Assembly: GCA_021776195.1 (NCBI GenBank)
Contig: JAJFGK010000105.1
Location: forward strand, 40,097 to 104,096
Length of the DNA stretch: 64,000 nt
Direction of reading: 5' to 3'
Origin: Kiloniellaceae bacterium
GTDB taxonomy: Bacteria; Pseudomonadota; Alphaproteobacteria; Kiloniellales; Kiloniellaceae
Shown in pieces: positions 53,525 to 64,000 of the stretch (its first letter is position 1; each line of letters opens with the position of its first letter). Position numbers and translations under genes: made by a program. The notes below the pieces were generated by a model. That model saw only the letters and a program-made list of their open reading frames with translations, did not search any database and was not told where the DNA came from.

Positions 53525-55273
53525 TCAGGCCATCGCGGGTACGCGAGCGGCTTCCAGCGACTCGACTGCCGCGGCACGGTTTGAAAACTGATGATGGGAA
53601 AAGAGGGTGACGATCGTGCCGATCAGGCCTCCCTGGAGGGCCGTGACGACCCCGACATAGATGCTGAATGCCGGATCGGGGTCCTGGATCAGAAGGAGCG
53701 TCATCAAGAAGTAGCCCACCAGGCCGGCTGAGACAGCATGGTTGAGGGGTTGTAACGTCAGGCGCCGTCGTGTGACGTCCCGGCGCTGGGTGACGTCGAC
53801 CGTGTAGGAGACCCAAAACCCGGTCACCATGCCGAGGGTCCCGAAAATCGGAATCCAAAGTTCGGCCTCTGTCGGGACGAGGGATCCGTCGGTCAGGAGT
53901 TGTTTCGCACACCACCAGACGAGTAGCCCGAGGCTGCCGGCCAGGTAACTCACGAAGCAGGCAACGGCGTATTGCAGGGCGGGCACGTCGAATTTTCCAA
54001 AGTTCATCGGCCGCCAGCGGCGCGCGACAATGCGCTTGTTTTGGTATTGCCAGGCCACGATGGCTGCCGTCCCGTGGAGGCTGATCGCCGATGTCGCCCA
54101 GATCAAGGCGTCTCCTGCATTCTGTGGAAACTTGTCGGATGTCGCGAGCTGCAGCAGTGCCGCGATGGCCGGTGTCAGAAGAACGATGACGATCACCAAG
54201 ATGAAGAGCGCGAAGATCGCCGCGATCACGCCGTTGATGATGTTGTCCTTGTTGATGGCCGTGGTCGAAAGGCTGACCGCATTGAAGGCCCGGGTCACCG
54301 AGGCGGGATCGTTGCTTCGCTGAAAGATGCTGGCGGCGAGCAGAGCATGGATGTCGTGGAGCGTACTATCGATCTGCTTGATCGCCGCGTTTCGCTCCGT
54401 GGCGAGACTCGGATCGATCCCGTTGTTCCCGGCGGCCAGGATCGGTTTGATTTTTTCCAGGTCCGACAGCCCGAAAATCGAGAGCCTGATTCGGTTGAGA
54501 ACGAAGTCGTAGTGCTCGAACACATAGACGTTCATGGCCTTGGACAGGATGTGCTTCTTGTTCTCGATCCGGTCGAAGAGGAACTGCATTCTGATCCAGC
54601 GGCGCAGGGGATCGGCGGTGAGGACGTCATCGTAATAGGTGGTGACGTCGTCCAGGTCTTTGTCGGTGATGAGCTTGTACTTCTCGTGGATGAACTGGAT
54701 ATCGGCCGTGTCCAGCGCCGCCAGATCGAAGCGCGCATGTTGGATGCGCCGGGCGAGTTTTTCGATGCCGTCGGGGATGCCGATGATGCGATGAGTGGCG
54801 CTGCGCACCGACAGCTCAATCTTGTTGAGCCATTGATAGTTGGTCGAGATCCCGGTCAGGATCATGGCGATGGCCATGGGTATCCAGGCCGGCACATAGG
54901 TGGGCTCGGGACTCGGGGCGCCAAAGGCAACTTCCAGGCTGTTGCCGCCGTCGTCGCCTTCCGGCGCCGCCGCATAGCCCACCGATGCATCGACCAGACC
55001 GGCGAACTTGGCCGCCTCCAGGATGTGGGGGAGAAAGACCGACAAGAGGGCATAGATCATCGTCATCAGGAAGAGGTAGACGAGGAACGCCTTGAGATAG
55101 TCCTGGTTGGAGGCGAGTTCGCGCGGTGCCAGCGTGGTGACGAAAGAGCCGCTGCTTTTCACCGGCGTGTTGAAGCTGTCGTAGCAGTAGATGAAGAGGA
55201 ACGCCAAACCGCCAATGAAAGCGAGTTGAAAATCTGTGTCGAACGAAAGACTGCCTAGCTCGATGTCTTCCAT
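53525..55273 (-). CDS. Unknown 582-residue polytopic membrane protein
   Basis: No family recognised. About nine membrane helices: roughly residues 16-33, 62-80, 128-146, 335-365 (long hydrophobic), 385-402, 425-450, 465-485, 510-530 and 540-560. A soluble ~190-residue block (about 145-335), rich in helices and charge (DADPLRRWIRMQFLFDRIENKK-like segments), divides three N-terminal helices from six C-terminal ones. Start ATG 55273. It is 14 bp before the solute-binding-protein gene on the same strand, so the two are probably co-transcribed. The upstream 294 bp are AT-rich. Confidence 0.7.
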   Translation of the reverse strand: MEDIELGSLSFDTDFQLAFIGGLAFLFIYCYDSFNTPVKSSGSFVTTLAPRELASNQDYLKAFLVYLFLMTMIYALLSVFLPHILEAAKFAGLVDASVGYAAAPEGDDGGNSLEVAFGAPSPEPTYVPAWIPMAIAMILTGISTNYQWLNKIELSVRSATHRIIGIPDGIEKLARRIQHARFDLAALDTADIQFIHEKYKLITDKDLDDVTTYYDDVLTADPLRRWIRMQFLFDRIENKKHILSKAMNVYVFEHYDFVLNRIRLSIFGLSDLEKIKPILAAGNNGIDPSLATERNAAIKQIDSTLHDIHALLAASIFQRSNDPASVTRAFNAVSLSTTAINKDNIINGVIAAIFALFILVIVIVLLTPAIAALLQLATSDKFPQNAGDALIWATSAISLHGTAAIVAWQYQNKRIVARRWRPMNFGKFDVPALQYAVACFVSYLAGSLGLLVWWCAKQLLTDGSLVPTEAELWIPIFGTLGMVTGFWVSYTVDVTQRRDVTRRRLTLQPLNHAVSAGLVGYFLMTLLLIQDPDPAFSIYVGVVTALQGGLIGTIVTLFSHHQFSNRAAAVESLEAARVPAMA

Positions 55274-55567
55274 GTCCTGCCCCCATTTTCCGCCATGGTG
55301 GCGCCCACATGGGCATCAAATGTGAACGCGAATGACAATAATTCAATCAGACGACTTGGTAGGATTTAGAACTAACGAGAGTGGGAATTCCAATATGCGA
55401 TCATTGGATTGTATCCTTGCAGAGGTGCTTACTCTGCCTCGCGGAGAATTTGCGAAGCGGCACTGTCTATTTAATATACCTTCGACAGACCTGTGCCGCT
55501 GTGCGTTTAGTCACACCGCTTAGGGACAATCAAATAGAGAACCGAGAGCGTCGGTCGCACGATCGCT
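55274..55567. other. AT-rich intergenic region (294 bp)
   Basis: No convincing gene. It is less GC-rich than its surroundings, with an 8-bp inverted repeat AGCGGCAC...GTGCCGCT near 55458-55500 around a TTTAATATA stretch. It holds the promoter of the unknown membrane protein and lies downstream of the proline-racemase gene. Confidence 0.5.
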
Positions 55568-56602
55568 CTAGAAGAGCTGATAGGCGGTGTCGGTGACGCT
55601 GTAGCCTTCGGGGAAGGGGTCGTCGGGATCGAGGAAATAGCTGTGCTGACCGGTGATCCAGGCGCGGCCCGAGATCGAGGGCAGCACACCGGCGAAGTCG
55701 CCGACCGGCGCTTCCTTTTCGATCCGCATGTGAAACTCGGTGCCCAGGATCGAGCGCGAGATCAGGCGTTCGCCGAGGGTGATCTGGCCGCGCGCATGCA
55801 TCAGGGCGAGGCGCGCGGAGGAAGCGGTGCCGCAGGGGCTGCGGTCGATCTTGCCGGGCGAGACCACGGTCGCGTTCGCCGCCGCCATCACGCCGCCTTC
55901 TTTCGCGACCGGGCCCAGAAAGGTGACGAAGGTCAGGCCGCCGATGTCGCCGAGCAGCGGGTGGACCGGTTTCATAGTATTGCGCAGGGCCGCCTTGATC
56001 GCTTCGCCGACCTCGACGATGCGCCGTGCGTTCTCCGGATTGATCTCGAGCCCGACGGCGCTGGCGTCGACCAGGGCGAAGTAGGCCCCGCCGTAACAAA
56101 TGTCGGCCCGCACGGCGCCCAGCCCCTCCACCGTCACCGTAACATCGGGCTCATGCAGGTAGCAGGGGACATTGGTGGTGGTGACGCGCTCGACCTTACC
56201 CTCGCGACAGTCGCAGCGGATCGTCACCAGGCCGCCCGGGGTCTCCAACGTCAGATTGGTCTCGGGTTCGCTCATGGGCAGGATGCCCGCCTCCAGCAGA
56301 ACCGTCGCCACGCAGATCGAGTTCGACCCGGACATTGGCGGGTAGTCCATCGGCTCCATGATGATGAACCCGGCCTGGGCCGCGGGATCCTTGGGCGGCA
56401 CGATCAGATTGAAGTGGGTGAAGACACCGCCGCGCGGCTCGCGGATCAACAGGCGCCGCAGGCCGTCGCCTTCGCTCTGCAGCCAGTCGCGCTGGGCCTT
56501 CACCGTATCGCCCGGCGGCGGCAGCACGCCGCCGACGATGACATTGCCGACCTCGCCCTCGGCATGAGCGCCGATCACCTGAATGGCCTTGCTTGTGCGC
56601 AT
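55568..56602 (-). CDS. Proline racemase / hydroxyproline epimerase family protein (Ser/Cys type)
   Basis: 344 residues. The first acid/base position, usually Cys, is Ser91 in PPMSGSNSICVAT; the second is Cys257 in DRSPCGTASSARLA. Family knowledge: Cys/Cys enzymes racemise or epimerise proline and hydroxyproline, Thr/Cys enzymes dehydrate trans-3-hydroxyproline; Ser/Cys ones are less certain and can be epimerases or dehydratases. No D-hydroxyproline dehydrogenase is adjacent. Confidence 0.88.
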   Translation of the reverse strand: MRTSKAIQVIGAHAEGEVGNVIVGGVLPPPGDTVKAQRDWLQSEGDGLRRLLIREPRGGVFTHFNLIVPPKDPAAQAGFIIMEPMDYPPMSGSNSICVATVLLEAGILPMSEPETNLTLETPGGLVTIRCDCREGKVERVTTTNVPCYLHEPDVTVTVEGLGAVRADICYGGAYFALVDASAVGLEINPENARRIVEVGEAIKAALRNTMKPVHPLLGDIGGLTFVTFLGPVAKEGGVMAAANATVVSPGKIDRSPCGTASSARLALMHARGQITLGERLISRSILGTEFHMRIEKEAPVGDFAGVLPSISGRAWITGQHSYFLDPDDPFPEGYSVTDTAYQLF

Positions 56603-56775
56603 GGGTCTGCTTCTCCAAAAACCAAAAGGCCCTGGCGCAGGACCCCTATCCGGCCGCCGTGATAGCGGCCCACCTTCCTTTTGTCACATCCCTTCTTTAA
56701 GGTAGCAGTGGCCAGCACAAGATCGCCTCGACGACCCGCGACCGGCGGGCAACCCGGTAAAAGAGGGAGGGCTCT

Positions 56776-57846
56776 ATGGCCAAGGACATCAGTTTCGCCA
56801 CCTTCAATCTTTACAATCTGCAGCTCCCCGGCAAATTCGTTTATCGGTCGAAGGTCAAGCATTCGGCCTACGACGATAAGATCGCCTGGTCGTCGAGCCT
56901 CCTGACCCAACTGGACGCCGACGTCATCGCCTTCCAGGAACTCTGGTCCAAGGACTGCCTTGCCGACCTCTTCAAGGCGGCCGGTCTCCAGGCCAAATAC
57001 AATCTCCATTTCATCGGCTCCACCTGGGGCGGCATCGCCGTGGCGGCGGCGGTCGGCAAGACCTGGAAGGTCATCAAGGCGACCAACCACAAGGCCTTTC
57101 CCAAGGGCTTTCGGCTGATCAAACGCAAGCGCGGCGCCAGTCAGGACAAGGAGCGCGAAGACGACGAGATCGACATCAGGGCGACCCGCTTCACGCGCAC
57201 CATTATCCAACTGACCCTGCAGCATAAGACCAACAAAAAGCTGCAGCTTGAGGTCTTCTGCGTCCACCTGAAGGCCAAGCTGCCGACCAACCTCGACAAG
57301 AAGGAACGGCAGAACCCGCTGCTCAACGATCACGCCGACGCCTTGGGCAGCGCGATCTCCACGATCCGCCGGACCACCGAGGCCGCCGCCCTGCGGCTCC
57401 TCCTCGACAAGGTCACGCGCAACAGCAACCGTCCGGTGGTGGTGATGGGCGACTTCAACGACGGCGTTCTCAGCAACACCCTCTCGATCATCACCGGACA
57501 GCCGCCCTACAAGCTGTTCCAGGCCAAGGCCCTGAGCAAGAGCAAGACGGCCAAGTCGAAGCGCGACATGGGTCTCTATTCCGCGGCCATGCTGCAGCAG
57601 TATCACGCCCTGCGCGACGTCCACTACAGTCACAACTATCAAGGCGTCCAGGAAACCCTGGATCACATTCTGGTGTCGGAGGAGTTCTACGATCACTCGC
57701 CCAACCGGATCTGGTCCTTCAAGGCGATGCGGCTGTGGAACGACCATGTCGACGAGCACGACCCCCGGGAAAAAGCACCGGACAAGAAGTTCGGCGACCA
57801 TGGGATCATGCGTGCGCAGTTCGTCTTCGACCGCGCCGGGGCTTGA
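56776..57846 (+). CDS. Endonuclease/exonuclease/phosphatase (EEP) superfamily protein
   Basis: 356 residues, no signal peptide. Catalytic motifs of the EEP fold: ATFNLYNLQ, VIAFQELWSK (catalytic Glu), VVMGDFNDG (Asp/Asn) and FGDHGIMRA (terminal His), with HLKAKLP between. Unusually lysine-rich (GFRLIKRKRGAS). A GGAGGG ribosome site precedes the ATG. Could be a phosphodiesterase or nuclease. It is divergent from the proline-racemase-family gene (173-bp gap) and convergent with the acyl-CoA dehydrogenase gene. Confidence 0.88.
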   Translation: MAKDISFATFNLYNLQLPGKFVYRSKVKHSAYDDKIAWSSSLLTQLDADVIAFQELWSKDCLADLFKAAGLQAKYNLHFIGSTWGGIAVAAAVGKTWKVIKATNHKAFPKGFRLIKRKRGASQDKEREDDEIDIRATRFTRTIIQLTLQHKTNKKLQLEVFCVHLKAKLPTNLDKKERQNPLLNDHADALGSAISTIRRTTEAAALRLLLDKVTRNSNRPVVVMGDFNDGVLSNTLSIITGQPPYKLFQAKALSKSKTAKSKRDMGLYSAAMLQQYHALRDVHYSHNYQGVQETLDHILVSEEFYDHSPNRIWSFKAMRLWNDHVDEHDPREKAPDKKFGDHGIMRAQFVFDRAGA

Positions 57847-57856
57847 GGCTAACGCT

Positions 57857-59659
57857 TTAGAAACCCGCCTCGTCAATGTCGAGAACCGTGGTGTCACCGG
57901 CCGCGACGGGACCCAGCCAGGCGGCGACCAGGGGCAGCTCGTGGCGGCAGAAGAACCGCGCCGCCAGGATCTTGCCCTGGTAGAAGGTCCGTTCCGTTTC
58001 CGATAGGGCCGCGCTGCGCGCCAGGGCCGCCTGGGCGGTCCCGGCCTGTTCCAGCCACCGCCAGGCCACGGCGACATGGCCGAAGGCGTGCAGATAGGGT
58101 GTCGCATTGACCAGGGCCGCCGCCTTGCCGGCCGTGCCGACCCGCTGCCGGGTCGCCTCGCTGGCGGCGGTGAGGTCGTGCAGCGCCGCGCGCAGGGCGT
58201 CGCGCTCGCTTTCCAGGTCTCCGGCGGTTGCCGCCAGGGTTGCCTCGACCCGGCCGGCGAAAAGCGCCAGGGCCCGGCCCTCGTCGCCCGCCACCTTGCG
58301 GCCCAGCAGGTCCAGGGCCTGGATGCCGTTGGTGCCCTCGTGGATCGCGTTCAGGCGGTTGTCGCGGTAGAGCCGCTCGACCGGGACGTCGCGGGTGTAG
58401 CCGGCGCCGCCGTGAACCTGGATCGCCAGGGAGTTGGCCTCCAGGCAGAACCAGGACGGCCAGGCCTTGATCACCGGGGTCAGCAGGTCGAGCAGCGCGG
58501 CGGCCTCGGCGCGGCCGTCTTCGCTGTCCGCCGTCGCCTGCTCGTCGAGCAGGCGCGCGCCATAGAGCGCCAGGGCCAGGGCGCCCTCGCTGTAGCATTT
58601 CTGCAGCAGCAGCATGCGCCGCACGTCGCCGTGGCGGATGATCGGCACCGGTGGGCCTCGCGGGTCCTTGTCGTCCAGGGCGCGGCCCTGGCGCCGCTCC
58701 TTGGCGTAGGCCAGGGAAAGCCGGTAGCCGATCGTCCCCAGCATGATCGCGCCCAGGCCGACGCCGATGCGCGCCTCGTTCATCATGTGGAACATGGCGG
58801 CCAGACCCCGGTGCGGCGCCCCCACCAAGGTTCCCAGGCTCTCGCCGGTCTCGCCGAAGTTCAAGAGGCAGTTGGTGATGCCGCGGTAACCCATTTTGTG
58901 ATTGAGCCCGGCCAAGGCGATGTGGTTGTCGGCGCCGAGCGTGCCATCGGCCCCGACCCGGCGCTTGGGCACGGCGAAAAGCGAGATGCCGCGCACGCCT
59001 GGTGGCGCATCGGGCAGGCGCGCCAGCACCAGATGGACGATGTTCTCGGCCAGCTCGTGGTCGCCGCCGCTGATCCACATTTTCGCGCCCTCGAGGCGGT
59101 AGGCGCCGTTGTCGGCCGGTTCGGCGCGGCAGCGCAGGTCGCCCAGGGCCGAGCCGACATCGGGCTCGGAAAGGCACATGGTGCCGAAGTAACGCCCCTC
59201 GGTCATGGGCGCCATCAGGAGCCGTTTCTGCTCGTCCGTGCCGTGGACGGCCAGCAGATTGGCGGCTGCCTTGGTCAGCATCAGATAGCCCGCGGTCGAG
59301 ACGTTGGCGCCCTTCATCAGGCCGTGGCAGGCCTGCAGGACCAGGTGCGGTAGCTGCAGGCCGCCCTGGTCGTGATCCAGGTGGGCGGCGAAGAAGCCGG
59401 CCTCGCGCAGCTTGGCCAGGGCATCGCCGACGGCGGGCTCGATGCGGACCTTGCCGTCCTCGACCCGGGGTTCGTTCCGGTCGAGAGCCGCGGCATGGGG
59501 CCAGAGTTCCTCCTCGGCCAGTTTCTGCGCCAGGTCCAGGACGGCGCCCAGGCTGGTCCGGTCATGGTCGCCGTAGCGCGGCGTGGCACAGAGATCCGCC
59601 AGCCCCAGAACCTCGAAGAGCTGGAAGTCCAGGTCGCGGCGGTTGAAGAGCGTGCTCAC
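57857..59659 (-). CDS. Acyl-CoA dehydrogenase, long form (DmdC/MMPA-CoA dehydrogenase-like)
   Basis: 600 residues, longer than the ~380 of ordinary acyl-CoA dehydrogenases, as in the DmdC subgroup with an additional C-terminal helical domain. FAD/substrate motifs: GTMCLSEPDVGSALGDL, KMWISGGDHELAENI, and AIHEGTNGIQALDLLGRK, whose Glu is the probable catalytic base. DmdC acts in DMSP demethylation, but the family also contains general beta-oxidation enzymes. It is 18 bp downstream of a thiolase on the same strand, which supports a fatty-acid or short-chain acyl role. Confidence 0.9.
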   Translation of the reverse strand: MSTLFNRRDLDFQLFEVLGLADLCATPRYGDHDRTSLGAVLDLAQKLAEEELWPHAAALDRNEPRVEDGKVRIEPAVGDALAKLREAGFFAAHLDHDQGGLQLPHLVLQACHGLMKGANVSTAGYLMLTKAAANLLAVHGTDEQKRLLMAPMTEGRYFGTMCLSEPDVGSALGDLRCRAEPADNGAYRLEGAKMWISGGDHELAENIVHLVLARLPDAPPGVRGISLFAVPKRRVGADGTLGADNHIALAGLNHKMGYRGITNCLLNFGETGESLGTLVGAPHRGLAAMFHMMNEARIGVGLGAIMLGTIGYRLSLAYAKERRQGRALDDKDPRGPPVPIIRHGDVRRMLLLQKCYSEGALALALYGARLLDEQATADSEDGRAEAAALLDLLTPVIKAWPSWFCLEANSLAIQVHGGAGYTRDVPVERLYRDNRLNAIHEGTNGIQALDLLGRKVAGDEGRALALFAGRVEATLAATAGDLESERDALRAALHDLTAASEATRQRVGTAGKAAALVNATPYLHAFGHVAVAWRWLEQAGTAQAALARSAALSETERTFYQGKILAARFFCRHELPLVAAWLGPVAAGDTTVLDIDEAGF

Positions 59660-59677
59660 CGGATGGCCCTGCGGCTT

Positions 59678-60886
<1,209 letters not shown>

Positions 60887-60939
60887 CTCGGCCTCCGTGA
60901 GGGCTGATTGCGTACGAAGTGGGGTTGGGCCGAAATGAT

Positions 60940-60965
60940 AGGGACGCCCGGTGGGGGGCGTCCCT
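60940..60965 (-). terminator. Hairpin downstream of the planctomycete secreted-protein gene
   Basis: AGGGACGCCC / GGGCGTCCCT, a 10-bp perfect stem with a 6-nt loop, 28 bp beyond the stop at 60993 on the minus strand. There is no clear T-run, so termination is inferred from position and stem strength. Confidence 0.5.
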
Positions 60966-60992
60966 GCAGAGAAATTAGGATGTGCGGCGTGT

Positions 60993-62732
60993 CTATGGGC
61001 AGCCCGCCCCGAACGCGGTCAGGAACGCGAGCACGTCGGAGAAGTCGAACACGCCCGTCGGCGGGGCGAGATCCGCGGCGCTGTCCATCGTTCCGAACGC
61101 GGACAGGAACGCGATCACGTCCGTGAAGTCCAGGGCGCCCAGGGGCTCGGCCAGGTCCGCGGCGTTGCAGGGCATCGGGCCGGTGAGGACGATGCCGTCG
61201 GCGCTGGGCCCGCCCAGAGCGATGATTTCGGCGTCGGAGAGCATGTCGTCGGCGAAGTACATGTTCGCCATGTAGACCGTCTCGGAGCGCCCGCCCACGA
61301 GATCGGCGAAGAGGCAGACGGTCGCGGAGCACGGGCTGGGGCCCTGCGAGCCCGGGGCGGTTCCGGTCGAGAGCGCCCACGGGCTCGGGAACTCGCCCCA
61401 CGAGGCCCAGTCGCCCGGGTCGATGGCCTCACCGTCGGCGTAGGTCGGGTTCGTGGGATCGACCTGGTTGTAGAGCCAGTCGCCGTTGGTCTCGAACTGG
61501 TAGACGCCGTCGAGGAAGACGCTCATCTTGGCGGTGGTGAAGTCGTCGCAGACAAGGGCGAGGCGGAACCAGGTGTCGGGTGAGATGGGCAGGGGCTTGT
61601 AGACCTCGGAGGAGAAGTCCGCGCCGGAGTTGCCGAACATCATCTGCCCGCCCGCGTTGCGGAAGAACGCGTCACCGGTGTTGTCGTTGTTGTGGTTGCC
61701 CTGGAGCAGGGCGAGGGGGAACTCGCGGGGGGTGGTGTTGGCGGGGAAGTCGCTGTACCAGGCCTCGCTCGGGATATAGAGGTCGAAGACCATGGTCCAC
61801 TGGCCGAAGAACTTGCCGGGGTAGGTCGGCTGCGTTCCGGCGAACATGCCCAGGCCGAGGCCGCGGCGGTGGTCGGGGTTGCCCGTCGAGAGGTTGCGCG
61901 CCGGGCTGGTGCAGTAGACGGTGTCCTCGCTGCCCCCGGGCCCGGGGATGCCCAGGGCGGTGGTGGTCATGAACGAGGACTGGGCTGCGGTGACGCCTGT
62001 GGGGGTGGTGGGGTTGGGGTTGTCCTCGTCGCCGACGCCGCCGAGGACTGTGCCGAAGGCGGGGGTGTCGAGGTAGGCGAGCTTGGCCGCGTCGGAACCG
62101 GGGGCGCTGTCGAGGCTGCCATCAAAGCGCCACTCGGTCTGCTGGCGGGGGGAGGGCGTCCAGGTGTCGAGCATTGCGAAGCCATCGGTGAAGGTGGCGC
62201 TGCCCGTGAGGAATCCGGTGGGGATGTCGATGTCCTTGAGGGCGCCGGTGAGCGCGCCAGTATCGTCGAGAGTGAGCTCGATGGTGATCGAGAGGTCGAG
62301 GTCAAAGGACTCGTTGCCGAAGCTGCCCGAGAAGGGCTCGGACCAGATCTGGTTGACGGGGTTCACGAGCGCGCCCGCGGGGTAGCGGACGTAGCCGCGG
62401 GTCAGGAAGGAGTTGCCGGGCTGGAGGATGTCGAGCAGCTCCTCGAGCGTAGAGCCCGACGGGATAAAGCTCGAGAGCGGGAAGGTGGTGTCCACCGTCC
62501 CGCCGAGCGTCCACCGGTACCCGGTCGCGGGCACGATGTGCTGCGCGGGCCCGACGGGGAAGGGCGAGGAGACGGAGTTGCGGATCTGATCGGGGAAGCA
62601 GGGGCCGAGGAACTGGCACTCGATCGTCGCGCCGGTGAGGTCCACGGCGACGTCGGTGTCAGGCTGGGCAAGCGCGATCGCGGGCAGGGACGCGGCGGCG
62701 ATCGCGAGGGCAACGGGGGCTGGGCGGGGCAT
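60993..62732 (-). CDS. Planctomycete-type secreted protein with C-terminal dockerin-like repeats
   Basis: 579 residues from ATG 62732 (AAGGAG upstream), with signal peptide ([18 protein letters not shown]). The middle is a beta-rich region of the concanavalin/LamG type ([40 protein letters not shown]). The C-terminus has two repeats, [16 protein letters not shown] and [16 protein letters not shown], each preceded by ADLA, a signature of secreted Phycisphaerae proteins related to dockerin/EF-hand repeats. Codons are notably GGG/CCC-rich compared with the rest of the window. Function unknown. Confidence 0.85.
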   Translation of the reverse strand: MPRPAPVALAIAAASLPAIALAQPDTDVAVDLTGATIECQFLGPCFPDQIRNSVSSPFPVGPAQHIVPATGYRWTLGGTVDTTFPLSSFIPSGSTLEELLDILQPGNSFLTRGYVRYPAGALVNPVNQIWSEPFSGSFGNESFDLDLSITIELTLDDTGALTGALKDIDIPTGFLTGSATFTDGFAMLDTWTPSPRQQTEWRFDGSLDSAPGSDAAKLAYLDTPAFGTVLGGVGDEDNPNPTTPTGVTAAQSSFMTTTALGIPGPGGSEDTVYCTSPARNLSTGNPDHRRGLGLGMFAGTQPTYPGKFFGQWTMVFDLYIPSEAWYSDFPANTTPREFPLALLQGNHNNDNTGDAFFRNAGGQMMFGNSGADFSSEVYKPLPISPDTWFRLALVCDDFTTAKMSVFLDGVYQFETNGDWLYNQVDPTNPTYADGEAIDPGDWASWGEFPSPWALSTGTAPGSQGPSPCSATVCLFADLVGGRSETVYMANMYFADDMLSDAEIIALGGPSADGIVLTGPMPCNAADLAEPLGALDFTDVIAFLSAFGTMDSAADLAPPTGVFDFSDVLAFLTAFGAGCP

Positions 62733-62830
62733 GGTCTCTCTCCTTCGTGAGGGCACAGCGTACCGGGGGCGTGGTCGGAGTCCAAGGGGCCCGGGGCCGG
62801 GGGGGAAGGGATTCCCGCTACACTGGGGGG

Positions 62831-63787
62831 ATGGGCCGGACTGGGCACAGACGGGGGCGGGCGTTCACGCTGATCGAGCTGCTGGTGGTCATCGCGATCA
62901 TCGCGCTGCTGATCGGGATCCTGCTGCCCGCGCTGGGGGCGGCGAGGGACATCGCCAAGAAGGGGCGGTGCCTGTCGAACCTGCGTCAGCTCTCGATCGG
63001 GATGCAGGCGTACTCCAACGACACGAGCAAGGAGCTGTTCTGCCCCTCGTTTCACGCGTTCGAGGACAACATCGGGTGGCTCTTCCCGGAGTATGTCAAC
63101 TCGTATGAGGTTGCGCTGTGCCCCTCGACCGTCAACCAGATCAACGACCTGGATACAAAGCTCAGCGACCTGCCCGGGCCCCTGGCGATGCTGCCCGAGG
63201 TCATCGGGCGAGACTTCTCGATGCAGCTGTTCGCGCCCGCGGCGGACCGTGAGGACGACCGGGGCGGGCACTCCTACGAGCTGTTCATGTGGTCAACGCC
63301 CGGCAAATACCCGGACGGCGAGGTCATCGTGCCCGCGCCGTACTCGGGATCCGTGCGCAAGCAGCTCGGGTTCAAGGCGCCCAGCGACGCGCTGATGGTC
63401 CCGCTGTACGACAACGCGGAAGAGGCGCCCGGCGTGCTCAAGACGCAGCGCAACACACGGTTCCCCTCGCGCACGCTGCTGGTCCTTGACAACGACAACG
63501 ACGAGCTGAGCCCGCTGGGGGCGCAGCTGGGCATCCCCGGGCGCCTCGACGGCGAGTCGAACTGGCCCAACGAGTGGAACAACCACGACGAGGACGGGCT
63601 GCAGATGGCCTTCGCCGACGGCTCCGCCCGGTGGGTCTCGACAGGCGAGGAGCTCATCGAAACCTATCTCGGTTCGCACGAGGGCGTCGAGCCCCGCATC
63701 CTGCTCGAGAACTCGCGGTTCCGGACCCGCCCGTTCGTGTACCGCGGCGAGCCGATCGACGAGTACTTCGACCCCGCGACCGACTGA
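62831..63787 (+). CDS. Prepilin-type N-terminal methylation domain protein (pseudopilin-like), planctomycete
   Basis: 318 residues from ATG 62831. Type IV pilin/pseudopilin signature: basic leader [10 protein letters not shown], then [20 protein letters not shown] with prepilin peptidase cleavage before Phe, and a long C-terminal beta-rich region ending [14 protein letters not shown], related to the H-X9-DG motif. Many such proteins occur per planctomycete genome. It is transcribed divergently from the secreted protein. An extra ATG at 62747 is unlikely. Confidence 0.85.
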   Translation: MGRTGHRRGRAFTLIELLVVIAIIALLIGILLPALGAARDIAKKGRCLSNLRQLSIGMQAYSNDTSKELFCPSFHAFEDNIGWLFPEYVNSYEVALCPSTVNQINDLDTKLSDLPGPLAMLPEVIGRDFSMQLFAPAADREDDRGGHSYELFMWSTPGKYPDGEVIVPAPYSGSVRKQLGFKAPSDALMVPLYDNAEEAPGVLKTQRNTRFPSRTLLVLDNDNDELSPLGAQLGIPGRLDGESNWPNEWNNHDEDGLQMAFADGSARWVSTGEELIETYLGSHEGVEPRILLENSRFRTRPFVYRGEPIDEYFDPATD

Positions 63788-63788
63788 G

Positions 63789-64000
63789 TCAGTGCTTCTC
63801 ATTCTTCTTCGGCTCGTCCGCCTTGGGCGCCTCTGGCGCCTTGGTCGTGAGCAGCAACACGCCGAGCCCAATGATCCCCGCGAGGATCGAGGCGGCCAGG
63901 ATGCCGATCTTGGCCTCGTCCAGGTGCAGCTTGGAGTCCTTGAACGCCAGGTTGGCGATGAACAGCGACATCGTGAACCCGATGCCCGCGAGCCAGCTGG
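63789..64000 (-). CDS. nhaA: Na+/H+ antiporter NhaA, C-terminal fragment (5' cut by window edge)
   Basis: The frame is open to the window end; the ATG at 63971 is internal because upstream codons read SWLAGIGFT, giving [17 protein letters not shown], a conserved NhaA helix. The rest ([20 protein letters not shown]) is the last NhaA membrane helix, followed by a Lys/Pro/Glu-rich cytoplasmic tail. Only the last ~70 residues are present. Convergent with the pseudopilin gene by 1 bp. Confidence 0.85.
   Translation of the reverse strand, partial: SWLAGIGFTMSLFIANLAFKDSKLHLDEAKIGILAASILAGIIGLGVLLLTTKAPEAPKADEPKKNEKH

Noticed and set aside
55332..55523. 63-codon plus-strand ORF in the AT-rich gap
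   Set aside because: Weak codon character, no ribosome site, no recognisable motif.

Overview
The window is high-GC bacterial DNA, densely coding on both strands, with no rRNA, tRNA, phage or CRISPR seen. About 1-60.3 kb looks like one alphaproteobacterium. The signs are an AapQ-type permease (frameshifted), a six-gene MoxR/DUF58/DUF4129-type operon, a DmdC-like acyl-CoA dehydrogenase, D-hydantoinase with D-carbamoylase, and two PhyH oxygenases. The last ~3.6 kb (about 60.35-64 kb) looks like a planctomycete of the Phycisphaerae type: a secreted protein with two C-terminal DFxDVxAFLxAFG repeats, a prepilin-type ([13 protein letters not shown]) pseudopilin, and the end of nhaA. The switch falls inside one thiolase gene at a motif shared by thiolase subfamilies. 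I read it as a probable assembly chimera, so the last 3.6 kb should not be used to describe the main organism until it is checked.

Layout. 1-2.1 kb: two PfkB sugar kinases, the first cut by the window edge. 2.1-7.7 kb: a LysR regulator divergent from GST, a PNPOx/ferredoxin-reductase fusion, an FAD disulfide reductase and an SDR, probably a detoxification or redox operon. 7.71-7.99 kb: a 279-bp palindromic MITE-like element at a CTAG site. 8-19 kb: cell-wall enzymes (DUF882, L,D-transpeptidase), a four-PAS histidine kinase, PhyH, a SYLF protein, a minimal MacB-like ABC pair and a HisC-like aminotransferase. 19.1-28.7 kb: an SDR, a REP-like palindrome patch, an FG-GAP protein, then a tightly packed D-hydantoinase / SDR / amidohydrolase / N-carbamoyl-D-amino-acid hydrolase operon, plus GNAT, PhyH and an aminotransferase. 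28.8-38 kb: GGDEF-EAL, frameshifted aapQ, ADP-forming acyl-CoA synthetase with enoyl-CoA hydratase, an atypical ureohydrolase, a DUF1194 protein and a CntA-like Rieske oxygenase.

38-47.6 kb: four tandem copies of one membrane-protein family (one a pseudogene), convergent with the operon DUF4129-DUF4350-MoxR-DUF58-SpoIIM-RDD. Two junctions of that operon contain chains of tiny ORFs joined end to end by ATGA stop/start overlaps, spaced 17 bp and apparently made by tandem duplication. This is the most unusual structure in the window. 47.7-60.9 kb: universal stress protein, GNAT, glutamine amidotransferase, a split TPP enzyme with a five-hairpin array between its subunit genes, a branched-chain aminotransferase, an unknown polytopic membrane protein paired with a solute-binding protein, a proline-racemase-family enzyme, an EEP phosphohydrolase, and acyl-CoA dehydrogenase plus thiolase.

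Short tandem duplications of 12-17 bp recur at several places (14.11, 18.06, 39.00, 44.55 and 46.77 kb), so slippage or duplication seems common in the main genome. Functions come from reading motifs. No database search was run.
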